A stretch of DNA of 64,000 nt, taken from positions 1,240,001 to 1,304,000 of the forward strand of contig NZ_FRBW01000001.1 of assembly GCF_900142725.1 (NCBI RefSeq), in the 5' to 3' direction. Both the position numbers and the translations under genes were made by a program. The stretch comes from Roseibium suaedae (GTDB lineage: Bacteria > Pseudomonadota > Alphaproteobacteria > Rhizobiales > Stappiaceae). Below, one piece after another: positions 1-6,825 of the stretch. Position 1 is the stretch's first letter. Each line of letters opens with the position of its first letter. Below the pieces are notes generated by a model. The model searched no databases, was not told the DNA's origin, and saw only the letters and a program-made list of their open reading frames with translations.

Positions 1-1
1 A

Positions 2-2008
2 CTTGGCGTTCCGGCGGTGGATCTGGGCGCGAACCAGCCGAATGTCTTTTCCGATCCGAAGTCCTCCGAGAGCGCCTTGCCTCATTTCTCCAGGGGAACG
101 CGGGACGATCTGATCCAGCGGCGGGCGCTGGAAGCCTCCTTGAGCTTCTGGGATGACCGGCATCCGGATCTCCCGCAGGGGGAAAATCCGGTCTCGCCGG
201 TCTATGGCGGGCGGATGGTGGACCCGGCCAACATTCACCTGTGGACCTGGGACGCGCGCCCTTATCCGGCCTTTCCGAACTATGGGGACGTCTGGGCGGA
301 CGGGGAAAACTGGCAGACTGGCCATTGGCTGAACGGCCGGCTGGGGAGCGTGTCGCTGGGCGGGCTGGTGCGGCGGCTGCTCGATGATTTCGGCATTGCT
401 TCCGAGGATGTGGCAGTGGGCAGCCTGAGCGGCGTGGTGGAGGGGCTGGCGGTTGCGGGCCCTGTGTCCGCCCGGCAGATCCTTGAGCCGTTGCTGGATG
501 CCTTTGGGGCAAGCGCGAGCGATCAGGGCACGCAGGTGCTCATCAGCGACACAGGAACTTTTGCCACAGTCGAACTTGGCCTTGAGGATCTGGCGGAGGC
601 ATCGGACGGGGAGGCAATCCTGAGCCGGACACGGGCGCAGGAGAGCGAGCTTGCCTCCGAGGTGCGTTTGTCGGCGGAAGACCCATCCGCAGATTATCAG
701 CGCAGGGTCGCGGCATCGCGCAGGCTGTCCGGTGGAAGCCGCGATGTGGAGACGGTGGATCTGGAAGCCGTGGTGGATCCGGGCGTACTGCAACAGGCCG
801 CCGACCGTCGGCTGGCGCGGATCTGGGGCGAGCGGGAGCGGCTGACGCTGACCCTGTCGCCCCTGCGGCCCGATCTGGAACCGGGGGATGTGGTGTCCCT
901 GGCCAGTGTTCCGGGGCAGAGCTTTTCGCCGCCCCTGACGCTTCGGATCGAAAGCATCGAAGACACGGACTTGCGCAAGGTCGAGGCTTTGCGCACCGGG
1001 GCGACGCGGGCGGCTGTGTCCGCCACGCCCTTGTCCGGATCGGTGCCCTTCCGCAGTTCGGATGCGGGGGTGCCCCATGGGTTCCTGATGGATCTGCCGG
1101 TGCTGGAAAGTTCGGAAGATGGCCTCTCGCCAAGGCTTGCCGCCTTTGCGCGGCCATGGCCCGGCAGCATGACCCTTGTGCGTTCGGCCGGAGACAGCGG
1201 TTTTGAAACGGTGCTGAGCGTGACCCAGCCGGCCACAATGGGGCGTTTGAAGACTTCGCTCCTGGCCGGGCCGGTGGATGTCTTTGACCGGATGAACATG
1301 CCGGAAGTGGAGATGTTCGGCGGGTTGCTCCAGTCCCGCCCTCTGGAACAGGTGCTGGCCGGAGCCAATGCGCTGGCGGTGTGCACCAGCGGCGGCGGGT
1401 TCGAGATCCTGCAATTCGTCGAAGCGGTGCTGACCGGATCCCGGACCTGGCGGTTGAGCCGGCTTTTGCGGGGGCAGAAGGGAACCGAGCCGGAGATGCT
1501 GACCGGCGCTGCTGCGGGAAGTGACGTGGTTTTGCTGGATGGCGGTGGAGCTTCCTTGGTGCCGGTGGCTGCCGGACTGAAGGGGCTTGGCCTGTCCTAC
1601 CGGCTGGTGCCGGGCGGCCTGTCGCTGGAGGACAGCCGGGTGCTGGCGTTTTCTCATGCGGCAAGCGGGCGGGGGCAGGTGCCGCTGGCGCCGGTGCATC
1701 TGAAGGCGCGCCGGACCGGCGGCGGGGTGCTTTTTACCTGGATCCGCCAGACCCGCCTCAATGGGGACAGCTGGGAGCAGGCGGAGGTGCCGCTGGCAGA
1801 AGAGCAGGAAGCCTATGTGGCCGAAATCCTCGGGCCGGGCGGTGCAGTTCTGCGCAGTTTCAGTCTTGCAACGCCGCAAGTGCTTTATCCGGCAGCCAGC
1901 GAAATGGCCGATTTCGGCTCGCAGCAATCCACTCTCACTTTGGCCGTCTGCCAGTTTTCCGCAGCCGCAGGCCGTGGCCCCACGAGAAAGGCGATCCTTT
2001 ATGTCTGA
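2..2008 (+). CDS. GTA/phage tail megatron protein, 3' part (5' end outside window)
   Basis: The frame is open from the second base of the window with no start, so this is the C-terminal 668 residues of a longer gene. The protein matches the remembered C-terminal region of the large GTA tail/baseplate protein (Rhodobacter orfg15 type, often annotated 'glycoside hydrolase/phage tail family protein'). It shows the segment GGRMVDPANIHLWTWDARPYP followed by NYGDVWADGENW, then a phage-tail repeat region with beta-rich sequence and no membrane segments. In GTAs this protein forms the host-facing end of the tail. The stop overlaps the start of the next gene by eight bases (ATGTCTGA), which indicates translational coupling in a late structural operon. 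It could instead belong to a related siphovirus-like prophage; the adjacent DUF2793 and GTA-type holin favour a GTA. Upstream structural genes lie outside the window. Confidence 0.82.
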   Translation, partial: LGVPAVDLGANQPNVFSDPKSSESALPHFSRGTRDDLIQRRALEASLSFWDDRHPDLPQGENPVSPVYGGRMVDPANIHLWTWDARPYPAFPNYGDVWADGENWQTGHWLNGRLGSVSLGGLVRRLLDDFGIASEDVAVGSLSGVVEGLAVAGPVSARQILEPLLDAFGASASDQGTQVLISDTGTFATVELGLEDLAEASDGEAILSRTRAQESELASEVRLSAEDPSADYQRRVAASRRLSGGSRDVETVDLEAVVDPGVLQQAADRRLARIWGERERLTLTLSPLRPDLEPGDVVSLASVPGQSFSPPLTLRIESIEDTDLRKVEALRTGATRAAVSATPLSGSVPFRSSDAGVPHGFLMDLPVLESSEDGLSPRLAAFARPWPGSMTLVRSAGDSGFETVLSVTQPATMGRLKTSLLAGPVDVFDRMNMPEVEMFGGLLQSRPLEQVLAGANALAVCTSGGGFEILQFVEAVLTGSRTWRLSRLLRGQKGTEPEMLTGAAAGSDVVLLDGGGASLVPVAAGLKGLGLSYRLVPGGLSLEDSRVLAFSHAASGRGQVPLAPVHLKARRTGGGVLFTWIRQTRLNGDSWEQAEVPLAEEQEAYVAEILGPGGAVLRSFSLATPQVLYPAASEMADFGSQQSTLTLAVCQFSAAAGRGPTRKAILYV

Positions 2009-2729
2009 CACAGTCCGGCTGGCCTTGCCGCTGCTTGCGGCAGCGCAGGCCCAGAAACACGTGACCCACAACGAGGCTTTGCTGCGGCTGGATGCGCTGA
2101 CGCAGCCGCTGTTCAAGAGCCGCTCCCTGTCCGAGCCACCTGCCGATCCGGAGGAGGGAGCGCTTTGGCTGGTGGCGGGTGGCGCGGCAGGGGATTGGCT
2201 TGGCAAGGACGGCAGGATCGCCCTGTGGCTGGATGGGGCCTGGCTCTTCCTCACCGCCTTCGAGGGAATGACGGCTGTCGCCGCGGATGAAGAGACGGTG
2301 ATCACCTTTCTCGGCGGGGAATGGCGGCAGCAGGCCGGGATGGTTCTCGAAAATACTCTCGTGGCCCAGTCTCCCCATGGGGCCGAGACCCGCATCGCGG
2401 TTCTTGAGGCGACCTTGAGTGGCCTGTCCGGGGCCTATGCGGAGACGGCTCCGCTGATCCCGAACCGGGCCGTGGTCTTAGGGGTGTCAACCCGCACTGT
2501 CACAGCGGTCACGGGTGCTGCGTCCTAGGACTGCGGACTGGCGGGGGAGACCTCGAAATTCGGCGGATCACTTGGCATTTCCGCAGGTGCGACAAATGCC
2601 GGGGTGATCGGGCCGACGGCCTTTTACAGTGACACGCCCGTCCGGGTGACCGCCAACGGCGGCAGCTTCACCGGCGGCACGGTCCGCGTCGCCGTCCATT
2701 GCATGCTGCCGGTGGTGCCGCAGGGGTGA
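2001..2729 (+). pseudogene. DUF2793 GTA/phage protein interrupted by an in-frame TAG
   Basis: The ATG at 2001 overlaps the end of the tail gene. The N-terminus (LPLLAAAQAQKHVTHNEAL) is typical of DUF2793 proteins found at the end of alphaproteobacterial GTA and phage tail clusters. Translation stops at a TAG at 2526-2528 after 175 codons. Without any shift in frame, 66 further sense codons follow to TGA at 2727-2729. They encode GETSKFGGSLGISAG, GVIGPTAFYSDTPV and a beta-rich end, which is the usual C-terminal half of the family. From memory, relatives have an aromatic residue (often Tyr) where the TAG lies, before DCG, so a single base change would explain it. I annotate the whole span as a gene with a nonsense codon; readthrough or a sequencing error are the alternatives. 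Either the 175-residue product is made alone or the C-terminal domain is lost. Confidence 0.75.
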
Positions 2730-2790
2730 GCTGCAAGCCGGACCTTTGACAGGGGCTGAGACTGGGGCTGATGGGAAGACGGGGGGACAT

Positions 2791-3732
2791 ATGAAAGTCA
2801 GTGAGAGGGGGCTTGCGTTTATCGCGGCCCATGAAGGATTTGCCTCGCGGGCCTATCTGGATCCGGCAGGCGTTGTGACCATTGGATATGGTTTCACCAT
2901 GCGCTCGCGCATTTTTGCATCCTGGTGGCTGAGCCGGCATGGCGGCCCCCTGAAGGTGGGCAATGTGCTCAGCCGGGAGGACGCCAGCAAGCTGCTCCTG
3001 ACCATGCTGGACGAGGAATATGCGCCGCCGGTCGAAAAGGCGCTCGCGCATCTGACCCAGTCCGAATTCGATGCCTGCGTGTCGGTGATCTACAATCTGG
3101 GCGCACGGGCGCTGGGCTGGAAATGGGCAGCGGCCCTGCGCTCAGGAGACCGGGACGGGGCTGCCCGGCTGCTCGCTCAGACGGGGGTGACGGCGGGCGG
3201 GCGCAGGCTGAAAGGGCTGGAGCGCCGCCGCAAGGATGAAGCGGACCTCTTGAAGACCGGAGACTATGGATCTGCGGTCTTCCCCCTTGGTCCGAATGAG
3301 GCGGCAACCGATCCCGCGGTTCACGAGGCACAGGCAGCTCTGACCCAACTTGGCTATCAGCCCGGACCTGTTGATGGCCTTTCCGGACAGCGCACCAAGG
3401 CGGCTGTGCGGGCATTCCAGCGGGACAACCCGCCCTTGCTTGTGGACGGCCAGATCGGCCCGGCCACGCTTTCCCTTCTTTCCCGGCTGATGGCCAAAAA
3501 GGGTGCCGAGCGCACGGGCGCTGGCCTGGGGCTGGCCGGATCGGGGGCGGTCAGTCTCGCCGGCTTCCATTGGCAGTCCGCGCTTCTGGCAGGGCTCTGC
3601 CTGCTGCTTCTTGTGCTGGCCATTGGTGTCGTCTGGCGCTTCCGGGGGCGGATTGCGGCGGTCGTCACGTCGCTTTGGATGCAGAGCGGGGCTAAGCGCT
3701 GGGTGGGACGGGAGAGCACGGCTTCGTCCTGA
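2791..3732 (+). CDS. GH24 endolysin (lysozyme) with peptidoglycan-binding domain and C-terminal TM
   Basis: Muramidase that cleaves the glycan strands of peptidoglycan, here probably to release GTA particles. The ATG at 2791 has a GGGGGGA ribosome site just upstream; an in-frame TTG at 2746 lacks one. Residues 1-150 are a T4-lysozyme-like domain with the catalytic spacing E15-(8)-D24-(5)-T30 inside HEGFASRAYLDPAGVVTIGY. Residues about 180-235 form a PG_binding_1 module (LGYQPGPVDGLSGQRTKAAV). A hydrophobic stretch near residues 255-285 (ALLAGLCLLLLVLAIGVVW) is a predicted C-terminal transmembrane segment, unusual for a soluble endolysin. There is no N-terminal signal peptide, so export would depend on the holin(s) encoded just downstream. 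The gene follows the DUF2793 gene by 61 bp and precedes two small membrane-protein genes, which makes a compact lysis cassette. Confidence 0.88.
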   Translation: MKVSERGLAFIAAHEGFASRAYLDPAGVVTIGYGFTMRSRIFASWWLSRHGGPLKVGNVLSREDASKLLLTMLDEEYAPPVEKALAHLTQSEFDACVSVIYNLGARALGWKWAAALRSGDRDGAARLLAQTGVTAGGRRLKGLERRRKDEADLLKTGDYGSAVFPLGPNEAATDPAVHEAQAALTQLGYQPGPVDGLSGQRTKAAVRAFQRDNPPLLVDGQIGPATLSLLSRLMAKKGAERTGAGLGLAGSGAVSLAGFHWQSALLAGLCLLLLVLAIGVVWRFRGRIAAVVTSLWMQSGAKRWVGRESTASS

Positions 3733-3767
3733 AACGGGAAATGCGGCTGGCGGAAAGGAGCTCGAAG

Positions 3768-3980
3768 ATGGAAGGCTGGAAAACCCTCGTTTTCAACGGA
3801 GCCATTGGGCTTCTGGTGATCGTGAAGGAGCTTGTGACTTATACGTCCGGGTTTGACTGGTCGGCGATCCTGCCACACCAGACGGCGGAGATGGTCATTT
3901 TGGGCCTCGGGATTGCCAATATCGTGCTGCGCCATGTGACCGTTGGACCGGCGGGCTGGCGCAAGAGTGCCAAACCATGA
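3768..3980 (+). CDS. Small membrane protein of GTA lysis cassette (holin candidate)
   Basis: A 70-residue protein with two hydrophobic stretches (TLVFNGAIGLLVIVKEL and AEMVILGLGIANIVLRHV) and a short basic tail. The ATG at 3768 is preceded by GGAAAGGAG at good spacing, better than the in-frame ATG at 3741. It lies between the endolysin and the three-TM holin, and its end overlaps the next start (ATGATG at 3977). Position, size and topology suggest a role in lysis as holin, antiholin or pinholin partner, but I recognise no named family. The call rests on context and hydrophobicity. Confidence 0.6.
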   Translation: MEGWKTLVFNGAIGLLVIVKELVTYTSGFDWSAILPHQTAEMVILGLGIANIVLRHVTVGPAGWRKSAKP

Positions 3981-4390
3981 TGGCGCTGCTCTTGAAATTC
4001 CTGTCCGGTGCCCTGCTGGACAGGCTGCTGTCTCATATGGAGCGGCGGCTGGACAGTGCGACGGAACGCGAACGCATTGGCGCGGAGCTGGCGGCGGAGG
4101 AAATCAAGGGCGAGATTGCCGCCCGATCGGAAGCCCGCAAGGTGCTCCTGGCCGAGGCGGATCATTTCTTCTCGGCCGCACGGCTCGGGCGGCTCGCCTT
4201 CGTGCTGCCCTTGGGGCTCTGGTGGGCGGCAGTGTGCCTGGACAGCGTGTTTCATTTCGGCTGGAGGATTTCGGAAGTGCCGGTTCTGCGGGACTGGGGC
4301 GGGGCGATCATCACCAGCCTGTTTCTGGTTGATGGCGCGCGCGGGCTGGCCCGGGGCTGGAAGGCTCAGGGCGGCAAGGCAGGGGGCTGA
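3977..4390 (+). CDS. GTA-type holin, 3 TM family
   Basis: A 137-residue protein starting inside the stop region of the previous gene. An amphipathic, charged N-terminal helix (LLDRLLSHMERRLDSATERE, then EIKGEIAARSEARKVLLAE) is followed by two clear transmembrane helices (LGRLAFVLPLGLWWAAVCL and WGGAIITSLFLVDGARGLA); a third may be the initial ALLLKFLSGALL. This layout matches my memory of the Pfam family GTA_holin_3TM, which permeabilises the inner membrane so that endolysin reaches the wall during GTA release. It is the last gene of the cassette and is followed by an inverted repeat. The family match was not searched. Confidence 0.75.
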   Translation: MMALLLKFLSGALLDRLLSHMERRLDSATERERIGAELAAEEIKGEIAARSEARKVLLAEADHFFSAARLGRLAFVLPLGLWWAAVCLDSVFHFGWRISEVPVLRDWGGAIITSLFLVDGARGLARGWKAQGGKAGG

Positions 4391-4432
4391 CAATTTTTGG
4401 GCATGGCAAGATTCTGACATGGCAAGACAAGG

Positions 4433-4456
4433 CTCCTGACAGAAGGCTGTCAGGAG
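4433..4456 (+). terminator. 10-bp perfect stem-loop after lysis cassette
   Basis: CTCCTGACAG and CTGTCAGGAG pair perfectly around an AAGG loop, 43 bp after the holin stop and 45 bp before the VOC gene. The following tract (GGCTTTGCT) is only weakly T-rich, so it may be a terminator for the GTA operon or an RNA-stability or regulatory hairpin. Confidence 0.5.
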
Positions 4457-4501
4457 GGCTTTGCTAAGGTTCTCCCGTCAACGCATAACAGGGAGATCCT
4501 G

Positions 4502-4870
4502 ATGACTTTCAAACCTGCAAATACCATGGTCTGGTTCGAGCTGCCCGTGTCGGACCTCGACAAGGCGATTGCCTTTTACAATGAGGTGTTCCAGACAGAG
4601 CTGGAGCGGGTGGCGATGCAACCCAACGAGATCGCCATGTTCCCGGTGGAAAAGGGCGGCCGGTCTGGCCATCTTTATCCCGGCAAGCCGCCGGCACGGG
4701 GCACAGGTCCGACCATTCATCTGCTCTGCCCGGACAAGCTGGCCGACACCATGGAGCGTTTCGTGAAGGCTGGCGGTGAAATGGTCTCCGACCCGATCAC
4801 CATCCCGGCGGGCACATTCGCCTATGGAATGGACCCGGATGGCAACTCCATCGGTCTGTTCACCAGTTAA
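4502..4870 (+). CDS. VOC (glyoxalase/bleomycin-resistance) family protein
   Basis: A 122-residue single vicinal-oxygen-chelate domain. It opens with MVWFELPVSDLDKAIAFYNEVF, the classic first beta-alpha unit, and ends with the typical FAYGMDPDGNSIGLF segment. Proteins of this type bind a metal or small molecule, often as dimers, and act as lyases, dioxygenases or binding proteins; the substrate cannot be told from sequence. A GGGAG ribosome site precedes the ATG. The WYL-type regulator gene starts 11 bp after the stop, so the two are probably cotranscribed. The regulator may respond to the small molecule handled by the VOC protein, which is inference from proximity. Confidence 0.85.
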   Translation: MTFKPANTMVWFELPVSDLDKAIAFYNEVFQTELERVAMQPNEIAMFPVEKGGRSGHLYPGKPPARGTGPTIHLLCPDKLADTMERFVKAGGEMVSDPITIPAGTFAYGMDPDGNSIGLFTS

Positions 4871-4881
4871 GAGGCAAAGGA

Positions 4882-5580
4882 ATGCGCCGCGCCGACCGAC
4901 TGTTCCAGATTGTCCAGTACCTGCGTGGCGGGCGGCTTGTGCGCGCCCGTCAGTTGTCGGAATGGCTGGAAGTGTCGGAGCGGACCATTTATCGCGACAT
5001 CGCGGATCTTCAGACCTCGGGCGTGCCGATCGATGGTGCGGCCGGGGTCGGCTATATTCTAAGGGCCGGTTTCGATCTGCCGCCGCTGATGTTTTCCCGC
5101 GACGAGATCACCGCGCTGATGGCCGGAGCCCGGCTGATCCGCGCCTGGGGCGGCACGGAAATGGCGCGGGCGGCGGAAGAAGCCCTGGTCAAGATCGATG
5201 CGGTGCTGCCGGACGCGGTGCGACAAAGCACGTCGGAAGTGCAGATCCACGCGATTGCGCCGGAGATGACCCAGGAGCTGCGGCTCAGGATCGATCTTCT
5301 GGAGCGGGCCAGCAACCGCCGGTCCAGGCTTCATGTGGTCTATGCCGACCGGGAAGGGCAGGGCAGTGACCGCACGCTGCGGCCGTTGGGGTTGTGGTTC
5401 TGGGGCAAGGTCTGGACACTGGTGGCCTGGTGCGAGCTGCGCGATGATTTTCGCATGTTCCGCCTGGACCGGATGCAGTCCATCGCTGATACGGGCGAGA
5501 CCTTTCAGAAGGAGCCCGGCAAAACCCTGCAGGATTTTTACCGGAGCATGGAAGCGCGGAGAAAATCCGCGGACTGTTGA
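4882..5580 (+). CDS. YafY-type HTH/WYL-domain transcriptional regulator
   Basis: A 232-residue cytosolic regulator. The N-terminal winged helix (residues 1-60) reads MRRADRLFQIVQYLRGGRLVRARQLSEWLEVSERTIYRDI, the HTH_11/DeoR-like start seen in YafY proteins. Residues about 135-220 are a WYL-like effector domain ending in WTLVAWCELRDDFRMFRLDRM, the usual C-terminal signature. WYL domains bind small ligands or nucleic acid and control catabolic, stress or defence genes. The gene is 11 bp downstream of the VOC gene on the same strand. No operator could be identified with confidence. Confidence 0.85.
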   Translation: MRRADRLFQIVQYLRGGRLVRARQLSEWLEVSERTIYRDIADLQTSGVPIDGAAGVGYILRAGFDLPPLMFSRDEITALMAGARLIRAWGGTEMARAAEEALVKIDAVLPDAVRQSTSEVQIHAIAPEMTQELRLRIDLLERASNRRSRLHVVYADREGQGSDRTLRPLGLWFWGKVWTLVAWCELRDDFRMFRLDRMQSIADTGETFQKEPGKTLQDFYRSMEARRKSADC

Positions 5581-5651
5581 GTGCAGCGTCCCGAGAGCGG
5601 GGGGAGCGGCGCTTCGATTTTTCCATTCGAATTTATTGCCTCAATCCTGTC

Positions 5652-5697
5652 CCTGAAGACCCGGTTCAGGTTCCATTCAGGTGTCATCCCGTATTTC
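5652..5697 (+). promoter_or_regulatory. Direct-repeat response-regulator box and possible promoter before feuN-feuP-feuQ
   Basis: TTCAGGT occurs at 5665-5671 and again at 5676-5682, exactly 11 bp (one helical turn) apart, the arrangement used by OmpR/PhoP-type regulators. An inverted CCTGAA (5652-5657) faces the first TTCAGG. A weak -10 candidate TATTTC lies at 5692-5697, about 10 bp after the second repeat, as in PhoP-activated promoters that lack a good -35. The box lies 150 bp before the FeuN-like gene, within a 252-bp gap that holds no other gene I can support. Autoregulation by FeuP is inferred. Confidence 0.5.
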
Positions 5698-5832
5698 AAA
5701 GGTCATATTCCGGTTGACGGGCAAGGCAGGACTGCCAAGTTACGCAATCGGGACAAACCGGTGGCGGAAGGGTGTGGCCGTTCTGCCTGAAATGGAACCG
5801 CGGCGCTTGCCGCAGGCGTGTGGGACAGACAG

Positions 5833-6099
5833 GTGAAACATTTTCTTGCCGTGATCATGCTGACATTTCTGGCGCTGGGCCAGATGCAGGCTGCTGCGCA
5901 GGCTCAATGCCTTTCGCAGGCAGAGGCCCGTGATGCGGTGGCGAGCGGCAAGGCAGCCTCTCTCGGATCGCTGAAGGGGGCTGCGGGCGGAGAGATCGTC
6001 AAGGCCCAGCTGTGTGTCGAGGGCGGGCAATATGTCTACCGGCTGTCTGTTCTGATTGGTGGGCAGGTCAAGACGGTCGTGCTGCCTGCAGGCCGCTGA
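5833..6099 (+). CDS. Small exported PepSY-like protein, FeuN-like
   Basis: An 88-residue protein with a cleavable-looking signal sequence (HFLAVIMLTFLALGQMQAAAQA) and a small periplasmic domain ending YVYRLSVLIGGQVKTVVLPAGR, which resembles PepSY-type domains. The GTG at 5833 has GGGA upstream; GTG at 5818 is an alternative. It sits directly upstream of feuP. In Sinorhizobium meliloti the gene in this position, feuN, encodes a small periplasmic protein that restrains the FeuP-FeuQ system. Size, export signal and position fit that role, but I could not compare sequences. Confidence 0.6.
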   Translation: MKHFLAVIMLTFLALGQMQAAAQAQCLSQAEARDAVASGKAASLGSLKGAAGGEIVKAQLCVEGGQYVYRLSVLIGGQVKTVVLPAGR

Positions 6100-6156
6100 G
6101 CCTTTTCATTTCTTTTGGGCTCCCATGAGCCGGATATCATTTTTGGGAAGAACCGC

Positions 6157-6825
6157 ATGCGTTTGCTCGTCGTTGAAGATGATGCCGATCTGAACCGCCA
6201 GCTCGTGACCGCCTTGGGAGAGGCTGGCTATGCCGTCGACAAGGCGTTTGACGGCGAGGAAGGCCATTTCCTGGGCGATACGGAGCCTTATGATGCGGTG
6301 ATCCTGGATCTGGGGCTGCCAAAGCTCGATGGCCTGTCCGTGCTGGAAAACTGGCGCCGGGATGGCAAGACCATGCCGGTCCTGATCCTGACAGCCCGTG
6401 ACCGCTGGTCTGACAAGGTAGCTGGTATTGACGCAGGCGCCGACGACTATGTGGCCAAGCCCTTTCACATGGAAGAAGTGCTGGCACGGGTGCGGGCGCT
6501 GGTGCGCCGGGCGGCAGGTCATGCCTCCAACGAGATCATCTGCGGTCCGATCCGTCTGGATCTCAGGGCAGGCCGCGTGACGGTGGATGGTGGTCCGATC
6601 AAGCTGACCTCCCACGAATACCGGCTGCTTTCCTATCTTCTGCATCACCGGGGCAAGGTGATTTCCCGCACCGAGCTGACCGAACATCTTTATGAGCAGG
6701 ACTTCGACCGGGATTCGAACACCGTGGAGGTTTTCGTCGGCCGCCTGCGCAAGAAGATCGGCTCGGACATGATCGAGACCGTGCGCGGGCTTGGCTACCG
6801 TCTGGGGGATCCGGTTGACGAATAA
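6157..6825 (+). CDS. feuP: FeuP-type OmpR-family response regulator
   Basis: A 222-residue DNA-binding response regulator. The receiver domain has the acidic pair ED at residues 7-9, the phospho-acceptor D51 (AVILD) and K in DDYVAKPF; a C-terminal winged helix ends VEVFVGRLRKKIG. The segment DGEEGHFLGDTEPYDAV plus ARDRWSDKVAGIDAGADDYV matches my memory of rhizobial FeuP, which with FeuQ controls osmotic and envelope adaptation, including cyclic glucan export in S. meliloti. The ATG at 6157 is preferred over the in-frame TTG at 6115 because it begins the conserved MRLLVVEDD. The kinase gene overlaps its end. The 11-bp direct repeats upstream of the FeuN-like gene are a plausible FeuP target. 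Confidence 0.85.
   Translation: MRLLVVEDDADLNRQLVTALGEAGYAVDKAFDGEEGHFLGDTEPYDAVILDLGLPKLDGLSVLENWRRDGKTMPVLILTARDRWSDKVAGIDAGADDYVAKPFHMEEVLARVRALVRRAAGHASNEIICGPIRLDLRAGRVTVDGGPIKLTSHEYRLLSYLLHHRGKVISRTELTEHLYEQDFDRDSNTVEVFVGRLRKKIGSDMIETVRGLGYRLGDPVDE

Noticed and set aside
543-1664. 373-codon minus-strand open frame inside the GTA tail gene
   Set aside because: Pro/Arg/Ala-rich shadow; the sense strand matches the GTA tail family.
5581-5790. 69-codon frame after the WYL regulator
   Set aside because: GTG start without a ribosome site; it overlaps the direct-repeat promoter region and resembles no protein.
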